Below are positions 1 to 8,918 of a stretch of DNA of 63,526 nt, piece by piece; position 1 is the first letter of the stretch, and every line of letters starts with the position of its first letter. The position numbers and the translations under genes are program-made. Origin of the DNA: an uncultured Clostridium sp. (GTDB taxonomy: Bacteria; Bacillota; Clostridia; TANB77; CAG-508); NCBI GenBank assembly GCA_958438515.1, contig CAUBRZ010000006.1:1-63526 (forward strand), in the 5' to 3' direction. The notes beneath the pieces were generated by a model. That model worked only from the letters and a program-made list of their open reading frames with translations, did no database searches and was not told the DNA's origin.

Positions 1-52
1 TGCCGAAAATACTTGTGGGTTACCCTGCTGGAAAGATAGGTTGTTGCCAGAT
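1..52 (+). rRNA. rrf: 5S rRNA, 3' part
   Basis: The first bases match the 3' half of a bacterial 5S rRNA: a TGCCGAAAATACTTG segment, then the GAAAGATAGG and GTTGCCAG blocks. The 5' part lies outside the window. A tRNA follows 12 bases later, so this is the tail of an rRNA operon. The exact 3' end is uncertain by a few bases. Confidence 0.85.
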
Positions 53-63
53 TTTATATATAT

Positions 64-139
64 TCCTCTTTAGCTCAGTTGGTAGAGCGCTCGGCTGTTA
101 ACCGATAGGTCGTTGGTTCGAGTCCAACAAGAGGAGCCA
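64..139 (+). tRNA. tRNA-Asn (GTT), CCA encoded
   Basis: Cloverleaf sequence with acceptor arms TCCTCTT and AAGAGGA, D-arm AGCTCAGTTGGTAGAGC, anticodon loop CTGTTAA (anticodon GTT), T-arm with GGTTCGAGTCC, discriminator G and encoded CCA. It sits directly behind the 5S rRNA and is probably co-transcribed with it. Confidence 0.95.
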
Positions 140-155
140 AATTAATTTTAGTTAG

Positions 156-198
156 ACTCTTGAAAGTAAAATGTAAGAAAACTTTCAAGAGTTTTTTT
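156..198 (+). terminator. Terminator of the rRNA/tRNA operon
   Basis: A 12-bp inverted repeat (ACTCTTGAAAGT / ACTTTCAAGAGT) is followed by a T run, a typical intrinsic terminator. Confidence 0.85.
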
Positions 199-250
199 AA
201 AATGATGATACATATTATGAAAATTTATTTAGAAAGTTAGGAAAATAAGT

Positions 251-772
251 ATGAAAATAGTTGAAGGAAGAAAGGTTATATGGGAAACAGATAATTTTAT
301 TGTAGTAGTACCACCAGATCCACATATATCAAGAGAAGAAGGTGGTCATCTGATAATTATTGGAAAAGGTGATAAATGTAGATATAATTCACGTCTAGAT
401 TTTACACCATAAGAAGTATTAGAAGTTCAAAGATTATGCCAAATGATTTGTAAAGCTTATAAAAAGGCTATGAAAAAAAGAAATGTTGATATAGTAAGAA
501 TTAATTATTTTGAAGCAGGTAACTGGGCATATAAAGATGAATATAAGGAAAATGGCGAGATTAAACCATTTTATCACGAACATATATATGGAAGAACACT
601 AAATGCAAAAAAACAAGTATTTCCAGAAGCACCATATTTGCCAAACAGAAATACAGGGTTTTATGATGATTTTAAGCCACTTAATGATGAAGACGTTTCT
701 TATATTATAGAAGAAATGAAAACATTAGAATTAGATGAAAAATATAGTAAAGAAAAATGGAGAATAAATTAA
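251..772 (+). pseudogene. HIT family hydrolase, broken by an in-frame TAA
   Basis: HIT family (histidine triad; nucleotide hydrolase such as Ap4A hydrolase) reading frame of about 173 codons. The N-terminal half has the EGGHLIIIGKGD strand and the C-terminal half the HIT signature HEHIYGRT, in the same frame. A TAA at 410-412 (after ...FTP) interrupts it at codon 54; a GAA there would give the expected FTPEEVLEV run, so one substitution explains the stop. This is not the CGG-type break seen elsewhere. Downstream of the stop the frame could restart at ATG 443, but that piece lacks the N-terminal strands. Probably a recent nonsense pseudogene; stop readthrough or a sequence error are alternatives. 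Confidence 0.7.
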
Positions 773-824
773 TAACTTAGGAGATTTTGCTATAGAATAA
801 ACAAGTGCTTATTAAATCATAGAG

Positions 825-972
825 ATGAAAATGAACCTAACTGTTTTACGGAAAAGCTAAAAAGCTTCTAGCTATGAGTAAAAAATATCTCCTTTTTGAT
901 ATAATAAATTATGCTATATTAACATTAATGCTTTCATATATAAATGATTATAAAAAGCTAGAAAGATATTAA
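825..972 (+). pseudogene. Short orphan reading frame or gene remnant with a CGG shift-type site
   Basis: From ATG 825, frame 0 stops soon after a CGG at 849-851. If the C is skipped, as in the twelve conserved-gene cases, the frame continues to TAA 970-972 and gives about 48 residues with a hydrophobic stretch (LLFDIINYAILTLMLSY). I do not recognise the product and there is no clear ribosome binding site. A different frame immediately upstream is also open (RDENEPNCFTEKLKSF), so this may be the remnant of a longer decayed gene rather than a functional small gene. Confidence 0.25.
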
Positions 973-1008
973 ATAATATATAGAAATAATTATAAAAGGG
1001 GAAATATC

Positions 1009-1596
1009 ATGAGAATAGGAATCGATATAGATAATACTTTAACAGAAGTACAAGATAAATTAAACAAAGCAGCATTTGAATATGCAATACAATTGGGCAA
1101 GAATATTGATAATTATGATAATCCAATGGAAAATATAAAAAATAATAGAGATACATACAAGAAAAAGTTTCAATTTACTTATGAAGAATTAAAATATTTT
1201 TTAAAAGAGATTCAAGAAAATATTACTAACAATGCTACTCCAAGAGAAAATGCAAAAGAAGTAATAGATAAATTAAAAGAAGATGGTCATGAAATATATA
1301 TAATTACAGCAAGAGATTCAGATTTTCATGATGATCCATATAAATTAAGTAAAGATTGGCTTGATAAGAATAAAATATATTATGATAAGTTAATTGTAAA
1401 TGCAAGAGAAAAATCATCAGTATGTAAAAAAGAAAAAATCGATTTATTTATTGATGATCAACTTAATAATTGTTTGAGTGTGGCAAATGTTGGAATAAAA
1501 ACAATTATGATAACTGATAAATTATATGATTATAATGAAATTATGCAATTAAAAAATTGGAATGAGATATACAACTATACAAATGAAATGGAGTAA
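1009..1596 (+). CDS. HAD-family 5'-nucleotidase-like hydrolase
   Basis: 195 aa. The N-terminal GIDIDNTLTE is the HAD motif I (DxDxT) with nucleophile Asp at residue 5 and acid Asp at 7. IYIITARDS around residue 97 is motif II, and IDLFIDDQ near residue 145 is the acidic motif IV. Its length and order fit the 5'(3')-deoxyribonucleotidase/YqfW group that dephosphorylates nucleoside monophosphates in the cytoplasm. The start has a GGGG-type ribosome binding site (aaaggggaaatatc-ATG). The next gene begins three bases after its stop, so the two are probably co-transcribed. Substrate not determinable from sequence. Confidence 0.75.
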   Translation: MRIGIDIDNTLTEVQDKLNKAAFEYAIQLGKNIDNYDNPMENIKNNRDTYKKKFQFTYEELKYFLKEIQENITNNATPRENAKEVIDKLKEDGHEIYIITARDSDFHDDPYKLSKDWLDKNKIYYDKLIVNAREKSSVCKKEKIDLFIDDQLNNCLSVANVGIKTIMITDKLYDYNEIMQLKNWNEIYNYTNEME

Positions 1597-1599
1597 CAA

Positions 1600-2778
1600 A
1601 TGAAAAAAATAAAAAACGAAAACCAAATACTTATAATGCTTGCATTTTTTAGTATATCAGTTGGACTATGGGGGAATTTTAGACAACTATGGTTACAAGA
1701 TAATAATTTTGCTGTCACAAATATAAGTAATATATTAAGCATAGGAACTTTAATAAGCGTTATAATTATTTGGTTGATTGGAAAATATGTAAAATTAGAT
1801 AAATTAAAAAATACATTAGTGATAGTGTTATTAGTAAAGTTTGTAAACATGTTTTGCTTATACTTTTTAAATATGACAAGTTCTATAGAGTTAATTAAAC
1901 TATCAATAATAATAGATATTGTGACAGAATACATAGTAATTACATGTATATATCCATTAATAACTACAATTATAAAAAATGGAACAATTTATAGCAAAAG
2001 AAGATTAACAGAGTATTTATTTAGAGATGTTGGAATTTTATTTGGTGGAGTATTTATAGGTAAAAGTATTGCAGGAATACTTATAAATTATAATGCATGT
2101 TTGTTTATAGCAAATATATTTTTAGTATTTTCATTATTGATGTTACTAAATATAAAAATTAAGGACTTATCAAATAGCGAAGAATACGAAGGAATATCTT
2201 CTAAATATATATTAAAAGATAAACTTTTAATATTGTATTTGATTTATACGCTAATAGGAACAATTGCAATGTCAACAGCTCTTGGATTAAAAATGTTAAC
2301 ATTAACAAACTATTTTAAATTTAGTGATAGTGTAGCTACTAATTATTTATTAATATTAGGTTTATTAGCAGATATATTTGGAATTATAGCATTAAAGTAT
2401 TTAACACCAAAAAATGATTATTTAACAATAACTATAAAATTTGGAATAAGATTTTTAGGATATGTAATAGCATTTGTATCAAACAATATAGCAATTACAT
2501 TAATTGCTATTACTTGGTCTATATTTATTTCAACGTCATATGAAAATATTTGCGATGCTGTATATATTAATAGATTAGAAAATAAATATCAATTAAGCTT
2601 TTCCAATATATGCCATATAATTAGATTTTTAGGGGAAGCAATAGGAATATTTTTGTGTGGATTAATGTATGAAAAAGGATTAAGATATATGTTTGGATTA
2701 TCATCTCTATTTATAATGTTTCAGATAGGTATAGCTTATTATATGATATATTTAAGAAAAAAAGAGAACAAAGTATAA
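1600..2778 (+). CDS. MFS-like multi-spanning transporter
   Basis: 392 aa with about 12 hydrophobic segments and few charged residues between them, as expected of a major facilitator type permease in the cytoplasmic membrane. A GGAG inside the end of the preceding HAD gene serves as ribosome binding site, so translation is probably coupled. No substrate-specific motif is recognisable. Length and layout resemble the other MFS gene in the window (51886-53079), but I saw no close identity. Drug or metabolite export is possible but unproven. Confidence 0.65.
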   Translation: MKKIKNENQILIMLAFFSISVGLWGNFRQLWLQDNNFAVTNISNILSIGTLISVIIIWLIGKYVKLDKLKNTLVIVLLVKFVNMFCLYFLNMTSSIELIKLSIIIDIVTEYIVITCIYPLITTIIKNGTIYSKRRLTEYLFRDVGILFGGVFIGKSIAGILINYNACLFIANIFLVFSLLMLLNIKIKDLSNSEEYEGISSKYILKDKLLILYLIYTLIGTIAMSTALGLKMLTLTNYFKFSDSVATNYLLILGLLADIFGIIALKYLTPKNDYLTITIKFGIRFLGYVIAFVSNNIAITLIAITWSIFISTSYENICDAVYINRLENKYQLSFSNICHIIRFLGEAIGIFLCGLMYEKGLRYMFGLSSLFIMFQIGIAYYMIYLRKKENKV

Positions 2779-2823
2779 AAACATATTTGTATGTAGAAAG
2801 GAATTTAAAATAGGTAATAGAAA

Positions 2824-3282
2824 ATGGATATAAAAAAATTAAATAAAGAAAACATAGAAGAAATAATTCCATTAAGAATAGAATTACCAAAAGTAGATTT
2901 CGAAAATAATTTAGGTATAGATGAAAAAATTTTAATTGATAAAACCAGGGAGTTTATGAATGAAAATTTAGATAAAGATTTATTTATGTATGGAGCATAT
3001 ATGGATGATAAATTAGTATCAATTTGTGGATTGAGTATTTTTAAATATTTTCTACAAGCAGATGATTTAAGTTGCAAAGTTGGCTATATTACTTGTGTAT
3101 ACACAAAAGATGAATATAGAGGAAATGGGTATCAAAAACAGGTATTTCAAAAATGCATAGAGCTAGGAAGAAAAATGGGAATAACAAGATTTAAATTAAG
3201 TACAAAAAATCCTATTGCAATGAGAATGTATAAGAAATTTGGATTCAAAGAAGATAATAATGCCAAAAAGATGAGATTTTAG
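2824..3282 (+). CDS. GNAT-family N-acetyltransferase
   Basis: 152 aa, the usual single-domain GNAT length. The acetyl-CoA binding motif A is visible as VYTKDEYRGNGYQKQV (RGNGYQ being the Q/RxxGxG/A loop, residues about 95-110), followed by the C-terminal NPIAMRMYKKFGFKE motif B. It transfers an acetyl group from acetyl-CoA to an unknown amine. The gene is separated from the MFS gene by 45 bases and is followed by a terminator, so it probably ends that transcription unit. Confidence 0.8.
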   Translation: MDIKKLNKENIEEIIPLRIELPKVDFENNLGIDEKILIDKTREFMNENLDKDLFMYGAYMDDKLVSICGLSIFKYFLQADDLSCKVGYITCVYTKDEYRGNGYQKQVFQKCIELGRKMGITRFKLSTKNPIAMRMYKKFGFKEDNNAKKMRF

Positions 3283-3351
3283 GAAGAAACAAATAGAATA
3301 GTAAGACATAGAGAAGTACCTCATAATACATTAAATAATGAAAATGGAGAA

Positions 3352-3378
3352 GGACTGTGTTAAAAACAGTCTTTTTTT
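3352..3378 (+). terminator. Intrinsic terminator after the GNAT gene
   Basis: GGACTGT and ACAGTCT arms with a short A-rich loop followed by seven T. The rest of the gap to the next gene is AT-rich with no other structure that I can support. Confidence 0.75.
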
Positions 3379-3556
3379 ATTAAAATGAGATATTATGTTG
3401 AATTTAAATTACTAACTTTAATAAATTTTAAAACAAACTATAAACAAAAGAAAATAAATCATAAGATATAATCTTGTTTCTAAAATTTAGTTGATAATTA
3501 AGTAGCTTTATGGTAATATATTACTTAAGAAAAATCATTTTTTAAGGAAGATAAAA

Positions 3557-4045
3557 ATGAACAAACAACAAATATATGATTATTTAAAAGAAAAAAACAT
3601 ATGGCATGAAGTAACAGAGCATAAAGCAGTTTATAATATGGAAGAATTATCTCAAATAGATGTACCATATCCAGAAGTAGAAGCAAAAAATCTTTTTATT
3701 CGTGATGATAAAAAAAGAAATTACTATTTAATAACTGTTAAAGGAAATAAGAGAGTTAATTTAAAAGAATTTAAAGAAAAATATAACACTCGCAGTTTAA
3801 GTTTTGCATCAGAAAATGATTTGATGAGCATAATGAAGTTAAGTCCAGGTTCTGTAACGCCCCTAGGATTGTTGAACGATAAGGATTTAAAAGTAGAATT
3901 TTATATAGATAAGGACTTTATGAACGATTCCCATATTATTGGAGTACATCCAAATGATAATACAGCAACAGTATGGTTGAAAGTAGAAGAGTTAATTGAA
4001 ATTGTAAAAGAACATGGAAATCAGGTAATTGTTGTTGAAATATAA
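3557..4045 (+). CDS. Prolyl-tRNA deacylase, YbaK/ProX type
   Basis: 162 aa YbaK/aa-tRNA deacylase fold. Recognisable family segments are KNLFIRDDKKRNYYLITVKG in the first half, the invariant substrate-loop type LSPGSVTPLGLL (residues about 95-106) and the C-terminal GVHPNDNTATVWL. This matches free-standing ProXp-ala/PrdX-type proteins that hydrolyse mischarged Ala-tRNAPro in trans, a proofreading function. Ribosome binding site AAGGAAG; monocistronic by spacing. Exact specificity among YbaK-family deacylases is inferred. Confidence 0.85.
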   Translation: MNKQQIYDYLKEKNIWHEVTEHKAVYNMEELSQIDVPYPEVEAKNLFIRDDKKRNYYLITVKGNKRVNLKEFKEKYNTRSLSFASENDLMSIMKLSPGSVTPLGLLNDKDLKVEFYIDKDFMNDSHIIGVHPNDNTATVWLKVEELIEIVKEHGNQVIVVEI

Positions 4046-4066
4046 TTTTAAAGATGCAAATTTAGT

Positions 4067-4088
4067 TTCTACATAATAAAATGTAGAA
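4067..4088 (+). terminator. Weak hairpin between the deacylase and lipase genes
   Basis: Perfect TTCTACAT / ATGTAGAA arms with a six-base loop but only a short T run; it may be a weak terminator or a leader hairpin. Confidence 0.4.
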
Positions 4089-4115
4089 TATTTACTTTAA
4101 ATGGAGGAAATGTTT

Positions 4116-5012
4116 ATGATAACAGAAAAAATAATATCAAAAAAAGATAACTTACAATTAGAAATATCTATTATGGAGCCAAAAGAAAAACCAAAGGCAA
4201 TTGTTCAAATATCACATGGAATGGCAGAACATAAAGAAAGATACTATGATTTTATGAATTATCTTGCCAAAAATGGATATATATGTGTAATACATGATCA
4301 CAGAGGGCATGGAGCAAGTGTAAACAACAATAACGATTTAGGATATTTTTATAGTGAAGATATTAATTACATTGTTGATGATTTATATCAAGTAACAACA
4401 TATATAAAAGAAAAATATAAAAATTTAGATGTTATCTTATTTAGTCATAGTATGGGAACATTGGTAGCAAGAAACTACTTAAAAAAGTATGATGATAAAA
4501 TAAGTAAAGTAATCTTATGTGGACCACCAACTGAGAATAAATTATCTGGACTAGGGTTAAGGATTGCAAAAATATTAAAGCCATTTTATAGCAAAAACAA
4601 ACCAAATAAAATTTTAAATAAAATGACATTTGGAAATTATAATAAAAATTTAAATATAGAAAATGAATGGATATGTTCAAATGTAGATATAGTAAAAAAA
4701 TATAATGAAGATGAACTATGTGGATATATATTTACAACAAATGGATTTATTAATTTATTTAAATTAATGAAAAAAGCATTTGAAAGTAAAGATTGGAATG
4801 TGAAAAACAAGAATCTAAAATGGTTTATTATTGCTGGAAAAGAAGATCCTGTTATTCAGAATGAAGCAAAATTTAATGACTTAGTTAAATTTATAAAAAG
4901 TATAGGATATAAAGATGTAACATCAAAACTATATGAAAACATGAGACATGAGATTTTAAATGAAAAAAATAATATAGAAGTTTATGAAGATATAGTAAAA
5001 TGGATAAAGTGA
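4116..5012 (+). CDS. Alpha/beta hydrolase, lysophospholipase/monoacylglycerol lipase type
   Basis: 298 aa serine hydrolase of the Hydrolase_4 group. HGMAEHKERY is the oxyanion-region motif, FSHSMGT holds the nucleophile Ser (G/S-H-S-M-G), AGKEDPV holds the Asp and MRHEILNE the catalytic His, all in the expected order. Soluble, no signal peptide. I chose ATG 4116 because GGAGG at 4103-4107 is correctly spaced for it; the in-frame ATG at 4101 overlaps that site. It probably hydrolyses lysophospholipids or monoacylglycerols; the substrate is inferred from the family. Confidence 0.8.
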   Translation: MITEKIISKKDNLQLEISIMEPKEKPKAIVQISHGMAEHKERYYDFMNYLAKNGYICVIHDHRGHGASVNNNNDLGYFYSEDINYIVDDLYQVTTYIKEKYKNLDVILFSHSMGTLVARNYLKKYDDKISKVILCGPPTENKLSGLGLRIAKILKPFYSKNKPNKILNKMTFGNYNKNLNIENEWICSNVDIVKKYNEDELCGYIFTTNGFINLFKLMKKAFESKDWNVKNKNLKWFIIAGKEDPVIQNEAKFNDLVKFIKSIGYKDVTSKLYENMRHEILNEKNNIEVYEDIVKWIK

Positions 5013-5062
5013 TTTTTAAAAATTATATATTAAAAAATTAAATAAAAATAAAAATGAAAGTT

Positions 5063-5118
5063 AGCACTTATGTTTAGAAAATATAATTAGTAATAAATTA
5101 AACTCTAAACTAAGTGCT
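5063..5118 (+). terminator. Long hairpin after the lipase gene
   Basis: AGCACTTATGTTTAGA pairs with TCTAAACTAAGTGCT across a 25-base AT loop and is followed by TTT. A likely terminator, though the T run is short. Confidence 0.55.
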
Positions 5119-5219
5119 TTAAATATTAAATATTTCTTCATTAAAAATTAAGAAAATCTAAATATAAATTTAAAAAAAGTGTGATAAAATATAAAAGAAT
5201 AAAAAAGGAGGAAAGGAAT

Positions 5220-6125
5220 GTGAAAGAACCTATTTTAAAATGTGAAAATCTTAACAAAGATTTTGGAAAAAAACAAATTCTAAAAGATGTATCTTTAGAA
5301 GTATATGAAGGAGATATTTTAGGATTCATCGGACCAAATGGAGCAGGGAAAACAACAACTATAAAATTAATCTTAGGCCTTCAAAATATAACTAGAGGAA
5401 AAGTATTGATAAATGGCTATGATATTGAAAAGCAATTTTCTAAGGCAATAGAAAATGTTGGTGCAATTGTAGAAAACCCAGATTTATATATGTATTTATC
5501 TGGATATGAAAACCTAAAACTTGCTGCAAATTTATACAAAGAAATTGATAAAAAAAGAATAAATGAAGTTCTTAAACTAGTTGGACTTGAAAAAAGAGCA
5601 AATGAAAAAGTATCAAAATATTCTTTAGGAATGAGACAAAGATTAGGAATTGCACAAGCAATTTTGCATAAGCCATCATTATTAATTTTAGATGAGCCAA
5701 CAAATGGATTAGACCCTGAAGGAATAAAAGAAATGAGAGAATTACTTTTAAACCTAGCTAAGAACGAAAAAATGGCGATATTAATATCAAGTCATAATTT
5801 AGCAGAACTGGATACTTTATGTAATAAAGTATCTATAATAAAAAATGGCAAAGTTATAGAAACAAGTGATATTTCGATAATAAAAAAAGAAACAGATATG
5901 GAATACAAAATATTTGAAGTTAATGATACTAAAAAAATAAAAGACTTAATATCTTCAATAGAAATAATTAATGAAACAAAATTTAAATTAAACGTAAAAA
6001 AACAAGATATTCCATACATTGTTAATAAATTAGTTGAAAATAAAGTATTAATATATGGAATTATGGAAGAAGAGAAATCTCTAGAAGATGCATTTTTTGA
6101 AAAGACAGGAGGGAATGAAATTTGA
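5220..6125 (+). CDS. ABC transporter ATP-binding protein
   Basis: 301 aa ATPase. Walker A is GPNGAGKTT, the signature is YSLGMRQRLGIAQA, Walker B is LLILDEPTNGLDPEG and the H-loop is SSHNL. The C-terminal 70 residues are the accessory region found in bacitracin/BcrA-like exporters. GTG 5220 was chosen because the AAGGAGG at about 5206 is well placed for it; the longer frame to 5181 lacks a site. Its stop overlaps the permease start, so ATPase and permease are coupled. Drug or peptide export, or membrane-stress response, is the usual role; substrate unknown. Confidence 0.9.
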   Translation: MKEPILKCENLNKDFGKKQILKDVSLEVYEGDILGFIGPNGAGKTTTIKLILGLQNITRGKVLINGYDIEKQFSKAIENVGAIVENPDLYMYLSGYENLKLAANLYKEIDKKRINEVLKLVGLEKRANEKVSKYSLGMRQRLGIAQAILHKPSLLILDEPTNGLDPEGIKEMRELLLNLAKNEKMAILISSHNLAELDTLCNKVSIIKNGKVIETSDISIIKKETDMEYKIFEVNDTKKIKDLISSIEIINETKFKLNVKKQDIPYIVNKLVENKVLIYGIMEEEKSLEDAFFEKTGGNEI

Positions 6126-7585
6126 GTAATTTAATAAAAAATGAATTAACAAAAATATTTAAGAAAAAGGGAATTTATATTACATTGCTAGTAGTATTAG
6201 CATTTATAATTTTAACAAATTGTATTTATAAGTACTTTTATAATGATGATGTATCTTCTTACTATTATAGCGAAGATTATATAGAATATGCAAAACAAGA
6301 TATATCAAAATTAGACCCAAACAAACCAAGTGATACAGCAAAATATATAGAATTAAAAACACAAATAGATATATATGATATAATAAGAAAATATGATAGT
6401 AAATCATGGCAAAGAGAAGTGGGTGGAAATGAAATAGCAACATATGTAAATGAAAAAAATACATATTTATATGGAGAAAATAAAGATGAAAAAAAAGCAC
6501 ATGATGTTCAAAATAAAATAGATGAGACAATAAAAAAATTAGATGAGAATGATTGGGAATATTTTGCTACAAAAGAATTAGAAAGAGCACAAGAGAATGT
6601 TAAAAATATTGAAGAACAACAAAAAAATACAGATAATAAACAACAATTAGAAATTCTTGAAGAAGATGTAAAACTTGCGAAAATTGACTTACAAGTAGCG
6701 AGATATAGGGTAGAAAAACAAATAAAATATGGTAACAATTATCTAAATACAGCATTAAATGAATACCAAAACGAGAGTAAAAATATAGAACAAATGAAGA
6801 AAAGTGAGGCAGAAATGTCTTATAAGATAAAAAAAGAATATAGACAAAGTATTGAAAATAAAGAGATAAGTAAATATATAATTGAAAATAATCAAGACAT
6901 TAATAAGACAGATGATATAAGAGGAATTTTGAAAGATTTCTTTAGTCAATATGGTTTATTTATTATAGTAATGGTTGTAATGATAGCAGGAACTATTGTA
7001 AGTGAAGAATTTAGTAAAGGAACAATAAAATTATTATTAATAAAACCTTATGATAGAAATAAAATTCTATTATCTAAATTTATAACTGTATTTATTATGA
7101 TAGCATTTTCTATAATAGCAGTATTAGGAATGGAACTAATAGTTGGTGGAATTATTTTTGGATATGATAGTCTATCTGTGCCAGTAATTCAATATGATTT
7201 TAATACAAATACTTTAGTTTCAATGAATATATTTGCATATGTGGCAATTAAATTATTGTTACAACTTCCAATTATAATTTTACTTGCAACTTTGGCGTTT
7301 GCATTTAGTACAATATTTACAAACTCGGCAATTGCAGTTGCACTTCCACTTTTGGGATATATGGGATCAAGTGTTATTAACTTATTAATTGTACAATATA
7401 ATGTTAAATTTATGAGATTTTTTGTTACACCAAACTGGGATTTTTCAGAATATTTATTTGGTAAGTTACCAATGATGGAAGGATTAACAGCTAATTTTTC
7501 AGCTATTGTATGTGTAGTATACTTTTTGGTAATGATTATACCAACATTTATTATATTTAAAAGGAAAAATATAAAAAATATTTAA
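6122..7585 (+). CDS. ABC-2 type permease with a large extracellular loop
   Basis: 487 aa. One membrane helix at residues 15-35 is followed by a ~230-residue charged, coiled-coil-rich region (about 45-270), then five or six helices in the C-terminal half with the ABC-2 hallmark GTIVSEEFSKGTIKLLLIKP. The TTG start at 6122 lies inside the stop of the ATPase gene (ATTTGA), giving tight coupling, with GGAGG eight bases upstream. It forms the membrane part of the exporter encoded with the preceding gene. A terminator follows directly. Confidence 0.85.
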   Translation: MSNLIKNELTKIFKKKGIYITLLVVLAFIILTNCIYKYFYNDDVSSYYYSEDYIEYAKQDISKLDPNKPSDTAKYIELKTQIDIYDIIRKYDSKSWQREVGGNEIATYVNEKNTYLYGENKDEKKAHDVQNKIDETIKKLDENDWEYFATKELERAQENVKNIEEQQKNTDNKQQLEILEEDVKLAKIDLQVARYRVEKQIKYGNNYLNTALNEYQNESKNIEQMKKSEAEMSYKIKKEYRQSIENKEISKYIIENNQDINKTDDIRGILKDFFSQYGLFIIVMVVMIAGTIVSEEFSKGTIKLLLIKPYDRNKILLSKFITVFIMIAFSIIAVLGMELIVGGIIFGYDSLSVPVIQYDFNTNTLVSMNIFAYVAIKLLLQLPIIILLATLAFAFSTIFTNSAIAVALPLLGYMGSSVINLLIVQYNVKFMRFFVTPNWDFSEYLFGKLPMMEGLTANFSAIVCVVYFLVMIIPTFIIFKRKNIKNI

Positions 7586-7592
7586 TATAAAA

Positions 7593-7626
7593 GTCGTACA
7601 AAAATTTATTGTACGACATTTTTTTG
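7593..7626 (+). terminator. Terminator of the ABC exporter operon
   Basis: GTCGTACA / TGTACGAC arms with a 9-base loop, followed by ATTTTTTTG. Confidence 0.85.
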
Positions 7627-7682
7627 TATACAATTTGATAAAAAAGTAATATAATAGCTATAAACTAGGAGGGGGATAAAAA

Positions 7683-8303
7683 ATGAAAGTTATATTAGTA
7701 AATGGAAGTCCACATTTAAAAGGATGTACTTATACAGCATTAAAGGAAGTGGAAAAAACACTTAAAAATAATGGTATTGAAACTGAAATATTCCAATTGG
7801 GAACAGCACCTGTATCTGGATGTATTGGATGTGGGAATTGTTTGAAAACGGGAAAGTGTTTTATAGATGATAAAGTAAATGAGTTTTTAGAAAAAGTACC
7901 AAAGGCAGATGGTTTTGTTTTTGGTACACCTGTACATTTTGCAGCAGCATCTGGAATGCTATCTTCTTTTATGGATAGAGTATTTTATGGAAGAAGAAAC
8001 TTGTTTAGTAATAAACTAGGTACAGCAGTAGTAAGTTGCAGAAGAGGAGGAGCAACAGCAACTTTGGACGAAATAAATAAATATTTTGGAATTAGTAATA
8101 TGCCAATTGTATCTTCACAATATTGGAATATGGTCCATGGAAATAATCCTGAGGAAGTACAAAAAGATAAAGAAGGAATGCAAACTATGAGAACATTAGG
8201 AAACAATATGGCATGGCTCTTAAAATCTATTGAAGCAGGCAAAAATGCGAAAGTAGAATTACCAAAAAACGAAGATATAATTTCTACTAATTTTATAAGA
8301 TAA
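7683..8303 (+). CDS. NADPH-dependent FMN reductase / iron-sulfur flavoprotein-like
   Basis: 206 aa flavodoxin-fold protein. VNGSPHLKGCTYTAL at residues 6-20 is the FMN phosphate loop (GSPxxxxxT), GCIGCGNCLKTGKC supplies the clustered Cys of the multimeric flavodoxin/ISF group, and FGTPVHFAAASGMLSSFMDR is the second FMN-contact motif. Cytoplasmic redox enzyme moving electrons from NAD(P)H to an unknown acceptor. The ribosome binding site AGGAGGGGG is very strong, and a TATAAT at 7650-7655 is a probable -10 element. Confidence 0.85.
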   Translation: MKVILVNGSPHLKGCTYTALKEVEKTLKNNGIETEIFQLGTAPVSGCIGCGNCLKTGKCFIDDKVNEFLEKVPKADGFVFGTPVHFAAASGMLSSFMDRVFYGRRNLFSNKLGTAVVSCRRGGATATLDEINKYFGISNMPIVSSQYWNMVHGNNPEEVQKDKEGMQTMRTLGNNMAWLLKSIEAGKNAKVELPKNEDIISTNFIR

Positions 8304-8404
8304 AATATCTAAAACAAGGGAGAAATATAGTATAAAAGCATTGACAAAACCATAGTAATTGTATAAGATGAAGTAGAAATATAAAATAAAAAAGGAGTTT
8401 TATA

Positions 8405-8863
8405 ATGAAGAAAAATGAGAAAATTATGATAGGAGTATTAGTAGCAATAACAGTAATTGTACTAATAGTTGCAGTAAACAGAGGAAACAAAAAAAATAAA
8501 GATGGAAATAATGAAAATGTAGCACCAGAAGAAGAATTTGTAAATGTATTAGAAGATGGAACAAGATTAAATAAAAGTGACAAATTACATGAAAAGAAAG
8601 AATTTGATGGAATGGAGATAACAGATTTCCAATTAACAGAAAAGGATAATGTAACATTATTATTAGGAACAATAACAAATACATCAAATGAGAAAAAAGG
8701 TGGATATCCAGTAAATATAAAAGTAGTAGATAAACAAGGAAATGAAATAATAACAGTAGCAGCATTTTTTGGAGAATTAGAACCAGGACAAAGTACACAA
8801 TTAAGTACAAGTGCAACATTTGATTATGCAAATGCCTATGACTTTAGTATAACTAAGAAATAA
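8405..8863 (+). CDS. Membrane-anchored protein with a FxLYD-like domain
   Basis: 152 aa. One N-terminal membrane helix (residues about 7-26, IMIGVLVAITVIVLIVAV), a charged linker, then a beta-rich domain with VTLLLGTITNTS and GELEPGQSTQLS, the pattern of FxLYD-type domains found on firmicute surface proteins. No catalytic residues seen. The ribosome binding site AAAGGAG is good. It precedes a pilin-like gene and may belong to the same envelope module, but function is unknown. Confidence 0.65.
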   Translation: MKKNEKIMIGVLVAITVIVLIVAVNRGNKKNKDGNNENVAPEEEFVNVLEDGTRLNKSDKLHEKKEFDGMEITDFQLTEKDNVTLLLGTITNTSNEKKGGYPVNIKVVDKQGNEIITVAAFFGELEPGQSTQLSTSATFDYANAYDFSITKK

Positions 8864-8918
8864 AAAAATTAAGCAAAAAGAAAGAGTAATATTTAGTAAA
8901 TATTATGGAGGAATAACA

